A stretch of DNA of 31,618 nucleotides, taken from CAZQKL01 sp964593895 [NCBI: uncultured bacterium] (GTDB lineage: Bacteria; DYJV01). This document shows positions 24,400 through 31,618 of the stretch, piece after piece. Each line of letters starts with the position of its first letter. Position 1 is the first letter of the stretch. The position numbers and the translations under genes were made by a program. Location: positions 1-31,618 of the forward strand of contig CAZQKL010000006.1 in NCBI GenBank assembly GCA_964593895.1, in the 5' to 3' direction. The notes below the pieces were generated by a model. The model was not told the origin of the DNA. It worked only from the letters and a program-made list of their open reading frames with translations, and did no database searches.

Positions 24400-25329
24400 T
24401 TTTGCTTTTTCTAAAAAATATCTTGCAGAATTTTCTAATTTTACTGACACTGGGTTGAAATATTTATGATTTTTATGAAAGTTTAAAAATTTTTCAAAAA
24501 AATATATTGCTTTTTCAAAATTGCCATTACTATAAAAATATCTCGCAATATGATAAAAAATTGGGGGAAAAAATTCTCCATAATCTAAAGCTTTAAATAA
24601 AAATTTTTCTGGATTTTTTTCATTTAATATTGTTGAGATTTTATATAATTCGTAGTGAATTTCACAAAAAATTTCCAGATTTTCTAAACTTATAGCTTTC
24701 TTAAATAAATTATATGCTTTTTTATAGTTTCCAATAATTTTGTAACTTTGAGCAAGCTGAAAATAATCGTAAAAAGATTTATTTTCAATTTTTTCAAGAA
24801 TTTTTATATTTCTTTCATGTTTTTTTATTAAATTTTCTCTATTTTCATATCCCTTATGGATAATTTTAACATCAAGGTATTTAACTTTATATTTTTCTTT
24901 GTTAAAAATAAGCTGTTCATGCACTTTTCCATAAAATTTTATATCTTTTCTGTTTGGAAAAATTCTCAATTGATAAAAAAAGGAATTGTCGTTTGAATTT
25001 AAAATTTTAATCGCGTAAATAGAGTTATAAGAAAGATTTTTTTTTATTTTTAAAAAATTTCTTGTATCATCTATTCTATCATCAGCATCTATCCATAAAA
25101 TAAAATCTTTTGTAGCCTTTTTAATGGAGAAGTTTCTTGCCTTTGAAAAGTCATCTTCCCATTCTATTTTATATTGTTTAATATTGGTATTTTTTTTCAA
25201 AAATTCATAGCTACCATCAGTTGAACCTGTATCAACAACAACTATCTCATCTGAAAACTCCTTTAATTGAGGCAATAATTCTTTTAAATTTTTAAATTCA
25301 TTTTTAACAATTAAGCAGGTTGAGAGCAT
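24364..25329 (-). CDS. Family 2 glycosyltransferase with C-terminal helical repeats
   Basis: 321-aa protein. The N-terminal GT-A domain has LSTCLIVKNEFKNLKELLPQ, DEIVVVDTGSTDGSYEFLKK and ILWIDADDRIDDT (DxD motif), the SunS-like branch of GT2. Residues about 185-300 contain TPR-like helical repeats (FYDYFQLAQSYKIIGNYKKA; ARYFYSNGNFEKAIYFFEKF). In this branch such repeats bind peptide or protein acceptors, so protein glycosylation is possible, though unproven. No ribosome site is visible: ATG 25329 overlaps the htpG end by 19 bases. It is the last gene of the - strand operon. Confidence 0.85.
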   Translation of the reverse strand: MLSTCLIVKNEFKNLKELLPQLKEFSDEIVVVDTGSTDGSYEFLKKNTNIKQYKIEWEDDFSKARNFSIKKATKDFILWIDADDRIDDTRNFLKIKKNLSYNSIYAIKILNSNDNSFFYQLRIFPNRKDIKFYGKVHEQLIFNKEKYKVKYLDVKIIHKGYENRENLIKKHERNIKILEKIENKSFYDYFQLAQSYKIIGNYKKAYNLFKKAISLENLEIFCEIHYELYKISTILNEKNPEKFLFKALDYGEFFPPIFYHIARYFYSNGNFEKAIYFFEKFLNFHKNHKYFNPVSVKLENSARYFLEKAKSMVRIKDEKQQ

Positions 25330-27164
25330 AGGTATTTTGAAATTCTATTTACAAATTGAGCAGGATTTTTAGGCTTATCTCCTTCTAAAATTAAAGCCTG
25401 GTCATATAAAACTTCAATTAGTTCATTTAATTCATCATAATTTTTTTCTGAGTATAATTTATTCAGTTTTTCAATCAATTTGTGTTGAGGGTTAAGTTCA
25501 AGGGTTTTCTTGAAATCTGGTAGAGTTTGACCAAGTGATTTTAAAATTTTCTCAGTTTGTGGGTCTGGAGCAAATTCTCCTGTTACAAGACAGCATGGTG
25601 ATTCCTTTAACCTTGATGAGAACTTAACATCTGCTATCTCATCTCTTAATCTATTTTTTATGTATGTTAAAAGGTCTTTAAATTCTTTTTCTGCTTTCTC
25701 TTTTGCTTCAGATTTTTCTTTATCAATTTCAACTTCGCCTTTTAATATATTTTTAAATTTCTTACCTTTATATTCAAAACCTGTAAAAATAAAATCATCA
25801 ATTTCATCTGTCATAAATAGAACTTCATAATCTTTTTCTTTAAAAACTTCAAGATATGGTGAATTTTCAATTTCCTCTCTTGATGAACCAGTTATATAAT
25901 AGATTTCCTTTTGTTCATTTTTCATATTTTTTATATAATTTTCAAGGTCAGTGAATTTGCCTTTTTCAGTTTTTGTTGATTCAAAAAAAAGTAATTCAGC
26001 TATTTTTTCAGAGTTTTCAAAGTCAATATGAATTCCTTCTTTTAATACTTTTCTAAATTCTTTATAAAATTGTTCATATTTTTCTTTTTCATTTTCCTTC
26101 ATCTGTTTTAATTTTTCAAGAACTTTTGAAACAATATTTTTTCTGATAATCTGAACCTGTTTGTTCGCCTGTAGCATTTCTCTTGAAATATTTAATGGTA
26201 AATCATCACATTCTACAACCCCTTTTATAAATCTCAAATATGGAGGGATAAGGTCTTCACAGTTTTCCATGATTTGAACTTTCTTCACATATAAAGCAGG
26301 TCCAATTTTATAATCTTTGAAAAAAATGTTATAGGGAGCTTTTTTAGGAATAAATAGTAAAGCTGTAAACTCTGTTAATCCTTCAAGTTTAAAATGAATT
26401 ATTTCAAGAGGTTCTCCCATAAAATCGTGGGTAATATGCTTATAAAATTCTTTATATTCATCTTCTGATATTTCTGATTTATCTTTTAACCAGATTGCTT
26501 TTTGTGAATTTAATACTTCCTCTTTTCCATCAGTTACAAGAACAATTGGATATTCAATATAATCTGAATATTTTTTCACAATGTTTCTTATTTCATACTC
26601 TTCAAGATACTTTTCATCCTCTTTTTTTAAGTAAAGTATAACATCTGTTCCTCGTGAAGATTTAGCTACATCTTCAACAGAAAATTTCCCATCTCCACTT
26701 GATGTCCATTTTACTGCTTGATTTTCAGGAACTCCTGCTTTTCTTGATATTACTTCCACTTTTTCAGCTACCATAAAAGAAGAATAAAATCCTACTCCAA
26801 ATTGGCCAATTAATTCAATATTTTCTTTTATATTTTTCTCTTTCAACAATTTTAAAAACTCTTCAGTATCTGAATGAGCAATTGTCCCCAATGATTTTAC
26901 AATCTCATCTTTATCCATCCCAATTCCATTATCACTTATAGTAAGGGTTTTATTTTTTTTATCTGGAATAATTTTGATTTTAAATTCACTATCATTTTCA
27001 AGTAGTTCTGGTTGTGTAATTGCCTGAAATTTTAATTTATCAATTGCATCTGACGCATTTGAAATTAATTCTCTGAGAAATATTTCTTTATGAGAATATA
27101 ATGAATTTATCATTAAATCCAATAATTTATTGATTTCTGCTTTAAATTTGTATGTTTTTGCCAT
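25311..27164 (-). CDS. htpG: Hsp90 chaperone HtpG
   Basis: ATP-dependent cytosolic chaperone (617 aa). The GHKL ATPase domain shows ELISNASDAIDKLKF, DNGIGM and GQFGVGFYSSFMV. The middle domain has IKGVVECDDLPLNISREMLQ. The C-terminal dimerization region ends NRISKYLCSQPA. ATG 27164 follows CTGGAGGAG; the frame is open upstream to 27266 but that is the end of the preceding gene. The ribosome site and start codon lie in a 10-bp inverted repeat, so translation may be thermally controlled. A heat-shock gene in a purine operon is unusual. Confidence 0.96.
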   Translation of the reverse strand: MAKTYKFKAEINKLLDLMINSLYSHKEIFLRELISNASDAIDKLKFQAITQPELLENDSEFKIKIIPDKKNKTLTISDNGIGMDKDEIVKSLGTIAHSDTEEFLKLLKEKNIKENIELIGQFGVGFYSSFMVAEKVEVISRKAGVPENQAVKWTSSGDGKFSVEDVAKSSRGTDVILYLKKEDEKYLEEYEIRNIVKKYSDYIEYPIVLVTDGKEEVLNSQKAIWLKDKSEISEDEYKEFYKHITHDFMGEPLEIIHFKLEGLTEFTALLFIPKKAPYNIFFKDYKIGPALYVKKVQIMENCEDLIPPYLRFIKGVVECDDLPLNISREMLQANKQVQIIRKNIVSKVLEKLKQMKENEKEKYEQFYKEFRKVLKEGIHIDFENSEKIAELLFFESTKTEKGKFTDLENYIKNMKNEQKEIYYITGSSREEIENSPYLEVFKEKDYEVLFMTDEIDDFIFTGFEYKGKKFKNILKGEVEIDKEKSEAKEKAEKEFKDLLTYIKNRLRDEIADVKFSSRLKESPCCLVTGEFAPDPQTEKILKSLGQTLPDFKKTLELNPQHKLIEKLNKLYSEKNYDELNELIEVLYDQALILEGDKPKNPAQFVNRISKYLCSQPA

Positions 27165-27209
27165 TTTCTCCTCCAGAAATTTTTTGCAATTATTAATATA
27201 GGAGAAAAT
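27163..27209 (-). promoter_or_regulatory. Inverted repeat sequestering the htpG ribosome-binding site (candidate RNA thermometer)
   Basis: In the - strand transcript ATTTTCTCCT (27209-27200) is the exact reverse complement of AGGAGAAAAT (27172-27163), which contains the second GGAG of the Shine-Dalgarno and the first two bases of the start codon. The two arms are 27 bases apart and would give a 10-bp, mostly A-U helix, with the 5' arm beginning 2 bases after the upstream stop codon. No + strand gene explains the repeat. Thermal control is inferred, not shown. Confidence 0.55.
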
Positions 27210-27211
27210 TT

Positions 27212-28555
27212 TTATTTGTAAATATACTTTTGCCCAAGTCTTGCTGAGAGCAAAACTGGGTCCCAAACTGGTGAGAATGGAGGAGAGTATGCTAAATCAA
27301 GTTGAAAAATATCTTTTAAAGTCATTTTGTTAAAAATTGCTGTTGAAAAAACATCAATTCTTTTAACAGCATCCACAGGTCCAGCCATTTGAGCACCAAG
27401 TAATTTGCCTGTTTGTTTTTCAGCAACCACCACAACTTTCATTTGTGAAGAATTTGGATAATATCTTGCTTTTGTTCTTGCAGAAAAGTCAAATTTTACT
27501 GCATTAAATCCCTCTTCTATTGCCTGAGAATGAGTAAGTCCAGTTCTTGAAATGCCAAGGTCAAAAGCCTTTGTAATCGCGGTTTGAGTTATTCCAATAA
27601 TCTTTTCTTCTATTCCTGCTATATTTCTTCCTGCAACGTATCCTTCTCTGTTTGCTTTTAAAGCAAGTGGGGAGAAAACATATTTTCCTGTTATAATATT
27701 TTTAGTAAGAGCACAATCTCCAGCACTATAAATAAAATCAAAATTTGTCTGACATTTTTCATTAATAATAATTCCATCTTTTATTCCAGTTTTAATTCCT
27801 GCTTTTTTAAATATCTTTGTATTAGGTTTAACCCCAAAACATAATAGAATAAAATCAACTTCAATTTCTTCTCTATCTGTATAAATTTTAATTTTATCAT
27901 CTATATGCTTAATTTCATTAATGTTTGATTTCATATGAAGATTAATGCCCTTTTGGATAAGTTTTTTCTCAATAATTTTAGAAATTTCTTCCTCAAACAT
28001 TTTAGAGAAAGAGTCTCTTCTATGGATTAGATGCACATCTAAGTCAATTTCTTTCAAAGCTTCACACATTTCAATTGCAATGAAACCTCCTCCTAATATG
28101 GCAACATTTTTTGGTTTACTTTCATTTATAAAGGTAAATATTTCTTTAGTATCAATTAAATTATGAATTGTAAAAATTCTATCAAATGAATCCGCATTAA
28201 TTCCCTCTTTTATTGGCACAGCACCAGTTGCAATTACAAGATAATCAAAGTTTTCCTTTTTTTCATTATTTATAACCACAAATTTTTCTTTAACATTCAA
28301 ATCTGTAACTTCATGATTTAATCTTAAATCAATTTTCCTTTCATTTATAAACTTTTCAGGAGTTATTTCTATTAAGTCTTCAAATTTTGGAATTAATTTT
28401 TCAATAAAATAAGGCATCCCGCAAGCTGCATAAGATACAAATTCTGTTTTTTCAAATACAATAACATTCCATTTAGGTTTTAATCTCTTTATTTGACTAG
28501 CTGCACTCATTCCTGCAGCATCACCACCTATTACTACAACTTTTTTAGTTTCCAT
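27212..28555 (-). CDS. CoA-disulfide reductase/NADH oxidase-like flavoprotein
   Basis: 447-aa FAD- and NAD(P)H-binding enzyme of the CoA-disulfide reductase/Nox family. FAD motif [17 protein letters not shown], redox-active Cys45 in SYAACGMPY, the NAD(P) site [13 protein letters not shown], and YSAGDCA binding the flavin are visible. The C-terminal dimer domain has [16 protein letters not shown]. Family members reduce CoA disulfide, oxygen, peroxide or polysulfide; the single cysteine alone does not decide which. It overlaps purQ by 11 bases, with a GAGG ribosome site before ATG 28555. Confidence 0.88.
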   Translation of the reverse strand: METKKVVVIGGDAAGMSAASQIKRLKPKWNVIVFEKTEFVSYAACGMPYFIEKLIPKFEDLIEITPEKFINERKIDLRLNHEVTDLNVKEKFVVINNEKKENFDYLVIATGAVPIKEGINADSFDRIFTIHNLIDTKEIFTFINESKPKNVAILGGGFIAIEMCEALKEIDLDVHLIHRRDSFSKMFEEEISKIIEKKLIQKGINLHMKSNINEIKHIDDKIKIYTDREEIEVDFILLCFGVKPNTKIFKKAGIKTGIKDGIIINEKCQTNFDFIYSAGDCALTKNIITGKYVFSPLALKANREGYVAGRNIAGIEEKIIGITQTAITKAFDLGISRTGLTHSQAIEEGFNAVKFDFSARTKARYYPNSSQMKVVVVAEKQTGKLLGAQMAGPVDAVKRIDVFSTAIFNKMTLKDIFQLDLAYSPPFSPVWDPVLLSARLGQKYIYK

Positions 28556-29249
28556 TGCTAACCTCTTTTATGTATGAAATAATTGAATTAAAGATTAGTT
28601 TACCATCTTCATTGCCTAAAATTTTTTCAGAACATCTTTCTGGATGAGGCATCATTCCAAGGACATTTCCTCTTTCGTTGCAAATTCCAGCAATTGAATA
28701 TAAAGAGCCATTAGGATTTGCTTCATCTGTAATTTCTCCTTTTTCATTGCAATACCTAAAAACAATCTGATTTTTACTTTTCAATTTTTCCAATAATTTT
28801 TTATCGCAATAGAAACAACCTTCTTTATGAGCAATCGGAATTCTTAAAACTTTTTTATTAAAATTTGAAAAAGGAGTTTGGCTGTTTTCAACTTTGATAT
28901 AAACATCTTTGCATATGAAATTTAATGTTTTGTTTCTAATTAAAACCCCTTCAAGAAGACCACTTTCAAGAAGAATTTGAAATCCATTACAAATTCCAAT
29001 AATAAGGCCACCTTTATCAGCATATTCTTTGATTTTTGCAATAATTGGTGAAAATTTTGCAATTGCACCAGGTCTTAAATAATCTCCGTAAGAGAAACCT
29101 CCAGGGATTATTATTAATGAATACTCTGAAAGCTCTTTTGTATCTTTATGCCATAGAAAATCTGTTTCTATTCCAAGAACATTTTTAGCTACATGCCAGC
29201 AGTCATCATCACAATTTGACCCAGGAAATCTCACAACAGCAAATTTCAT
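28545..29249 (-). CDS. purQ: Phosphoribosylformylglycinamidine synthase glutaminase subunit PurQ
   Basis: Glutaminase (234 aa) that supplies ammonia to PurL in step 4 of IMP synthesis. Class I amidotransferase features are [23 protein letters not shown], the nucleophile in [15 protein letters not shown] and MMPHPER with the catalytic His and Glu. ATG 29249 follows TTGGAGGAG; the frame is open further but into purS. PurS and PurQ adjacent indicates the separate-subunit (small PurL) enzyme; purL is not in the window. Confidence 0.95.
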   Translation of the reverse strand: MKFAVVRFPGSNCDDDCWHVAKNVLGIETDFLWHKDTKELSEYSLIIIPGGFSYGDYLRPGAIAKFSPIIAKIKEYADKGGLIIGICNGFQILLESGLLEGVLIRNKTLNFICKDVYIKVENSQTPFSNFNKKVLRIPIAHKEGCFYCDKKLLEKLKSKNQIVFRYCNEKGEITDEANPNGSLYSIAGICNERGNVLGMMPHPERCSEKILGNEDGKLIFNSIISYIKEVSNGN

Positions 29250-29250
29250 T

Positions 29251-29502
29251 TCACTCCTCCAAAATTTCATAAGAATAGCTTTCAATAATTGGATTTGAAA
29301 GCACTTTTTCAGCAATTTCTTTAATTTTTTTTTCAATTAAATTTTTATCCTTTATTTCTGGTGAAATTTCAATCTCAAAAAATTTACCAACTCTAACATC
29401 TGTAAATTCTTTGTAATTCAAAGAATGAAGTGTGTTTAATACAGCTTTTCCTTGAGGGTCAAGAACCCCTTTTTTTAAAGAAACATATACCTTAACTTTC
29501 AT
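29251..29502 (-). CDS. purS: Phosphoribosylformylglycinamidine synthase subunit PurS
   Basis: 83-aa linker subunit that joins PurQ to PurL and channels ammonia. [20 protein letters not shown] is the diagnostic PurS N-terminus, then [15 protein letters not shown]. Lies between purD and purQ with an 11-base overlap upstream and one-base gap downstream. AAAGGAG precedes ATG 29502. Confidence 0.95.
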   Translation of the reverse strand: MKVKVYVSLKKGVLDPQGKAVLNTLHSLNYKEFTDVRVGKFFEIEISPEIKDKNLIEKKIKEIAEKVLSNPIIESYSYEILEE

Positions 29503-30793
29503 AATTTTCTCCTTTTAGCCATTTTAATGCTTTTTTGCCAATATCTTTTCTGTAATGAACATTTTCCCAGGTAATTTTACTTACAGCCTTATAAGCTTTA
29601 TCAATAGCTTCAGGAATTGTTTTTCCAAGTGCGGTTACTCCTAAAACTCTTCCTCCAGAAGTAACTATTTTCCCATTTATCTTTTTTGTCCCAGCATGAA
29701 AAACAATAATATCTTCCATTTTTTTTACCTCATTTAACCCTTTAATTTCAAAACCTTTTTCATATTTTTCAGGGTAACCTCCTGAAGCCATTATAACACA
29801 TACTGATGCTTTATCTTTCCATTTTACTCTATTTTTAATTTTTTCAAGATTGCCATTAATAGCACTTTCAACTATTTCACAAAAATCGTAATCAAGTCTT
29901 ACAAGTAATGGTTGAGTTTCAGGGTCTCCAAATCTACAATTATATTCAAGAACATAAGGTTCATTATCTTTTATCATTAACCCAGCATATAATACACCTT
30001 TATACTCTATCCCCTCATCATTTAATCCTTTAATAGTTGGAATTAAAATTTTATTTAAGATTTTATTAAAAACTTCTTTTGTCACCACTGGTGCTGGAGA
30101 ATAAGCCCCCATTCCTCCTGTATTTGGACCTTGGTCATTGTCAAAAACTGGTTTATGGTCTTGTGAAGAATCAAATGGTAAAAATGTTTTTCCATCAAGA
30201 ACTGCAATAAATGAAGCTTCTTCACCTTCAATAAAATCCTCTACAACGATTTTATCACCTGCAGAGCCAAATTTTTTATCAATCATAATTTTTTTCACAG
30301 CAGAAATTCCTTCCTCTTTAGTTTTTGCAACAATAACTCCCTTTCCAGCAGCAAGCCCATCTGCTTTAAATACTTTAGGATATTCTATAGATTCTGCATA
30401 CTTTATGGCATCATTTGGATTTTCAAAAATTTTAAAATCTGCAGTTGGGATGTTGTATTTTTTGAAAAATTTTTTTGCAAAAACTTTACTTCCTTCTAAC
30501 ATTGCGCCTTTTCTATTTACACCAAAAATTTTTAAATTATTTTCTTCAAATAAATCTGCTATTCCCTTAACAAGAGGTGCTTCTGGTCCTACAACTGTGA
30601 GGTCAATTTTATTATTTTTTGCAAATTCACACAACTTTTCTATATCTTCTGCTCCAATGTCAACACATTCAGCAATTTCACTAATTCCAGCATTTCCAGG
30701 TGCACAATAAATTTTCTTTACTTTTTTACTATTATTTAAAGCCCAGCATAATGCATGTTCTCTTCCTCCACCCCCAACAACAAGCACTTTCAT
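29492..30793 (-). CDS. purD: Phosphoribosylamine--glycine ligase PurD
   Basis: ATP-grasp ligase (433 aa) joining phosphoribosylamine and glycine, step 2 of purine synthesis. GGGGREHALCWAL at the N-terminus, KADGLAAGKGVIVAKT in the ATP-grasp, PNTGGMGAYSPAPVVT and YNCRFGDPETQPLL near the active site are all present. Length is standard. AAGGAGG precedes ATG 30793, 10 bases after the PIN toxin stop, so it is likely read with the toxin-antitoxin genes. Confidence 0.96.
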   Translation of the reverse strand: MKVLVVGGGGREHALCWALNNSKKVKKIYCAPGNAGISEIAECVDIGAEDIEKLCEFAKNNKIDLTVVGPEAPLVKGIADLFEENNLKIFGVNRKGAMLEGSKVFAKKFFKKYNIPTADFKIFENPNDAIKYAESIEYPKVFKADGLAAGKGVIVAKTKEEGISAVKKIMIDKKFGSAGDKIVVEDFIEGEEASFIAVLDGKTFLPFDSSQDHKPVFDNDQGPNTGGMGAYSPAPVVTKEVFNKILNKILIPTIKGLNDEGIEYKGVLYAGLMIKDNEPYVLEYNCRFGDPETQPLLVRLDYDFCEIVESAINGNLEKIKNRVKWKDKASVCVIMASGGYPEKYEKGFEIKGLNEVKKMEDIIVFHAGTKKINGKIVTSGGRVLGVTALGKTIPEAIDKAYKAVSKITWENVHYRKDIGKKALKWLKGENYES

Positions 30794-30803
30794 ATCAACC
30801 TCC

Positions 30804-31196
30804 TTATAATATCATTATGTTATAAATCTTTTTTAATTTTTTAAAATCATTATCAAGAGTAACAAGAGTGAGATTGTATTCATTACATATTGATATTTGA
30901 TAAGCATCATCAAAGTCAAGATTATATTTTTTTATAATTTCAACTAAGTATGGATATTTTTCAAAAGATAAATTAAGAATATCTAAATTTATTGAATTGA
31001 TGTCTCTCCAAAATTTTAAAAAAGTTTCTAATTTTTTAAGTTTATACAATATAATTCCAATAGAGTGAAAAGAAAAATCACTTATAACAATATTTGAAAT
31101 ATTTTTTAATAAAAAACTTTTACAAATATTTTCTTTTTCTTGAGCTAAAAGAATTTCTAAAAAAATATTTGTATCTATTAAATATTTTTTCTCCAT
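30804..31196 (-). CDS. PIN-domain (VapC-type) toxin
   Basis: 130-aa PIN ribonuclease-like protein. The metal-binding acids are Asp8 and Glu14 in LIDTNIFLE, the pair in LDFDDAYQISI and TLDNDFKKLK. VapC toxins cut specific RNAs such as initiator tRNA; the target here is unknown. Its start overlaps the DUF2281 antitoxin by 19 bases and it ends 10 bases before purD. Its Lys/Asn/Ile-rich composition fits frequent transfer of such modules, though everything nearby is AT-rich. Confidence 0.85.
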   Translation of the reverse strand: MEKKYLIDTNIFLEILLAQEKENICKSFLLKNISNIVISDFSFHSIGIILYKLKKLETFLKFWRDINSINLDILNLSFEKYPYLVEIIKKYNLDFDDAYQISICNEYNLTLVTLDNDFKKLKKIYNIMIL

Positions 31197-31414
31197 TCAA
31201 TTGCCTTTTTCTGAAGTGCAATGGATGAAAATTTGTTCTTATATTCTTTTAAATCCCCAGCCCAATTGAAAGTTAACGATTTTGGATAATCTTTTTTCTT
31301 TTTTATATATTTTTTTTCTAAAAAATTTATAAAATCTAATACTTCTTTTTTTAAACTTTCAGGAAAAAATGATATTTTTTTTACAATAATATTTTCTATT
31401 TTTTGCTCTTTCAT
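31178..31414 (-). CDS. DUF2281-type antitoxin (VapB-like)
   Basis: 78-aa protein with the DUF2281 pattern: ESLKKEVLDFINFLEKKYIKK in the middle and LTFNWAGDLKEYKNKFSS then ALQKKAIEW near the C-terminus, the usual W-A-G-L and EWR ends. DUF2281 proteins commonly sit before PIN toxins and act as their antitoxins. ATG 31414 is in an ATGA overlap with the stop of the upstream purH-like gene, so all are translationally coupled. Confidence 0.8.
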   Translation of the reverse strand: MKEQKIENIIVKKISFFPESLKKEVLDFINFLEKKYIKKKKDYPKSLTFNWAGDLKEYKNKFSSIALQKKAIEWRKNI

Positions 31415-31618
31415 TTTATCTTTTTTTTCAAATAATCTGCTATTTTATAGTCGTAATTACTCATTCTTTCAAAAACTTTTTGAGCAAGATATAATCTAGT
31501 TTTGTAGGAAACATCTCCTTTTGTTTTCAATTCTTTTAATACTTTTTCATAATCTTTTGGGTCAATAATTACAACAACATATTTAAAATTTTTCGCTCCA
31601 GCTCTAATCATTGTAGGA
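31411..31618 (-). CDS. IMP cyclohydrolase domain (PurH N-terminal type), C-terminal part (partial)
   Basis: Reads in from the right edge as PTMIRAGAKNFKYVVVIIDP then DYEKVLKELK, TRLYLAQKVFERMSNYD and IADYLKKKIK before TGA. These match the end of the N-terminal MGS-like domain of PurH, which closes FAICAR to IMP (family: GGPxMIRAAAKN, TR..LA.KAF, YD..IANYL). The protein stops where the AICAR transformylase domain of bifunctional PurH would follow, so this is cyclohydrolase-only or truncated. The start is outside the window. Overlaps the antitoxin by ATGA. Confidence 0.75.
   Translation of the reverse strand, partial: PTMIRAGAKNFKYVVVIIDPKDYEKVLKELKTKGDVSYKTRLYLAQKVFERMSNYDYKIADYLKKKIK

Noticed and set aside
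27165-27266. Upstream extension of HtpG by 34 residues
   Set aside because: The extension is the out-of-frame end of the preceding flavoprotein gene; ATG 27164 has a strong ribosome site and the family's usual N-terminus.
29250-29336. Upstream extension of PurQ
   Set aside because: It would be a second reading of the end of purS; ATG 29249 with TTGGAGGAG gives the normal start [14 protein letters not shown].
30138-30710. 190-codon open frame on the + strand inside purD
   Set aside because: It is antisense to the conserved ATP-grasp coding region, has low-complexity composition and no recognisable family or ribosome site.
1-31618. tRNA/rRNA genes, CRISPR arrays, insertion sequences, prophage or origin
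   Set aside because: Nothing with clover-leaf structure, regularly spaced repeats, transposase motifs or terminal inverted repeats was seen. All intergenic gaps are shorter than 300 bases.

Overview
The window is about 31.6 kb of very AT-rich, gene-dense bacterial chromosome with 36 protein-coding features, two of them cut by the window edges. No rRNA, tRNA, CRISPR array or insertion sequence was seen. A full sigma-32 (RpoH), HtpG, MotA/MotB, PilZ, a lytic transglycosylase and proton-pumping complex I suggest a motile, diderm-type, respiring (probably anaerobic or microaerobic) bacterium that encodes selenocysteine. The phylum cannot be fixed from this sequence alone.

Layout. (1) 1-7355, + strand: the membrane half of complex I, nuoH-I-J-K-L-M-N, preceded by the last codons of an upstream gene (probably nuoG) and closed by a good intrinsic terminator. 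(2) 7.36-9.6 kb, + strand: a stress island. It holds a typical 2-Cys peroxiredoxin whose peroxidatic residue is encoded by an in-frame TGA followed by a compact SECIS-like hairpin. Next comes rpoH behind a consensus promoter and an exact CIRCE (HrcA) operator, then a YjbQ-family gene. (3) 15056 down to 9585, - strand: a cytidylate-kinase-like protein, a DUF1992 protein, rimO, HU, a lytic transglycosylase, pgsA, a family-2 glycosyltransferase and an orphan ParB-like protein. (4) 15150-24399, + strand: a second YjbQ, a HIT protein, a short FapA/DUF342 protein, motA, motB, PilZ, recG, a metallophosphatase, trmL, an OYE-type flavoenzyme and an AzgA-type purine permease. The first junction has a 1-base gap and the other nine all overlap. 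(5) 31618 down to 24364, - strand: the end of an IMP cyclohydrolase domain (purH N-terminal type), a DUF2281/PIN toxin-antitoxin pair, purD, purS, purQ, a CoA-disulfide-reductase-like flavoprotein, htpG and a glycosyltransferase with helical repeats.

The most interesting signals are regulatory or recoding ones: the Sec peroxiredoxin with its SECIS and a Fur/PerR-like palindrome; CIRCE on the sigma-32 gene, which links the HrcA repressor to the sigma-32 regulon; and a 10-bp inverted repeat that would fold the htpG ribosome-binding site and start codon into a helix, a candidate RNA thermometer inside a purine operon. A purH reduced to its cyclohydrolase domain and joined by an ATGA overlap to a toxin-antitoxin pair is also unusual.
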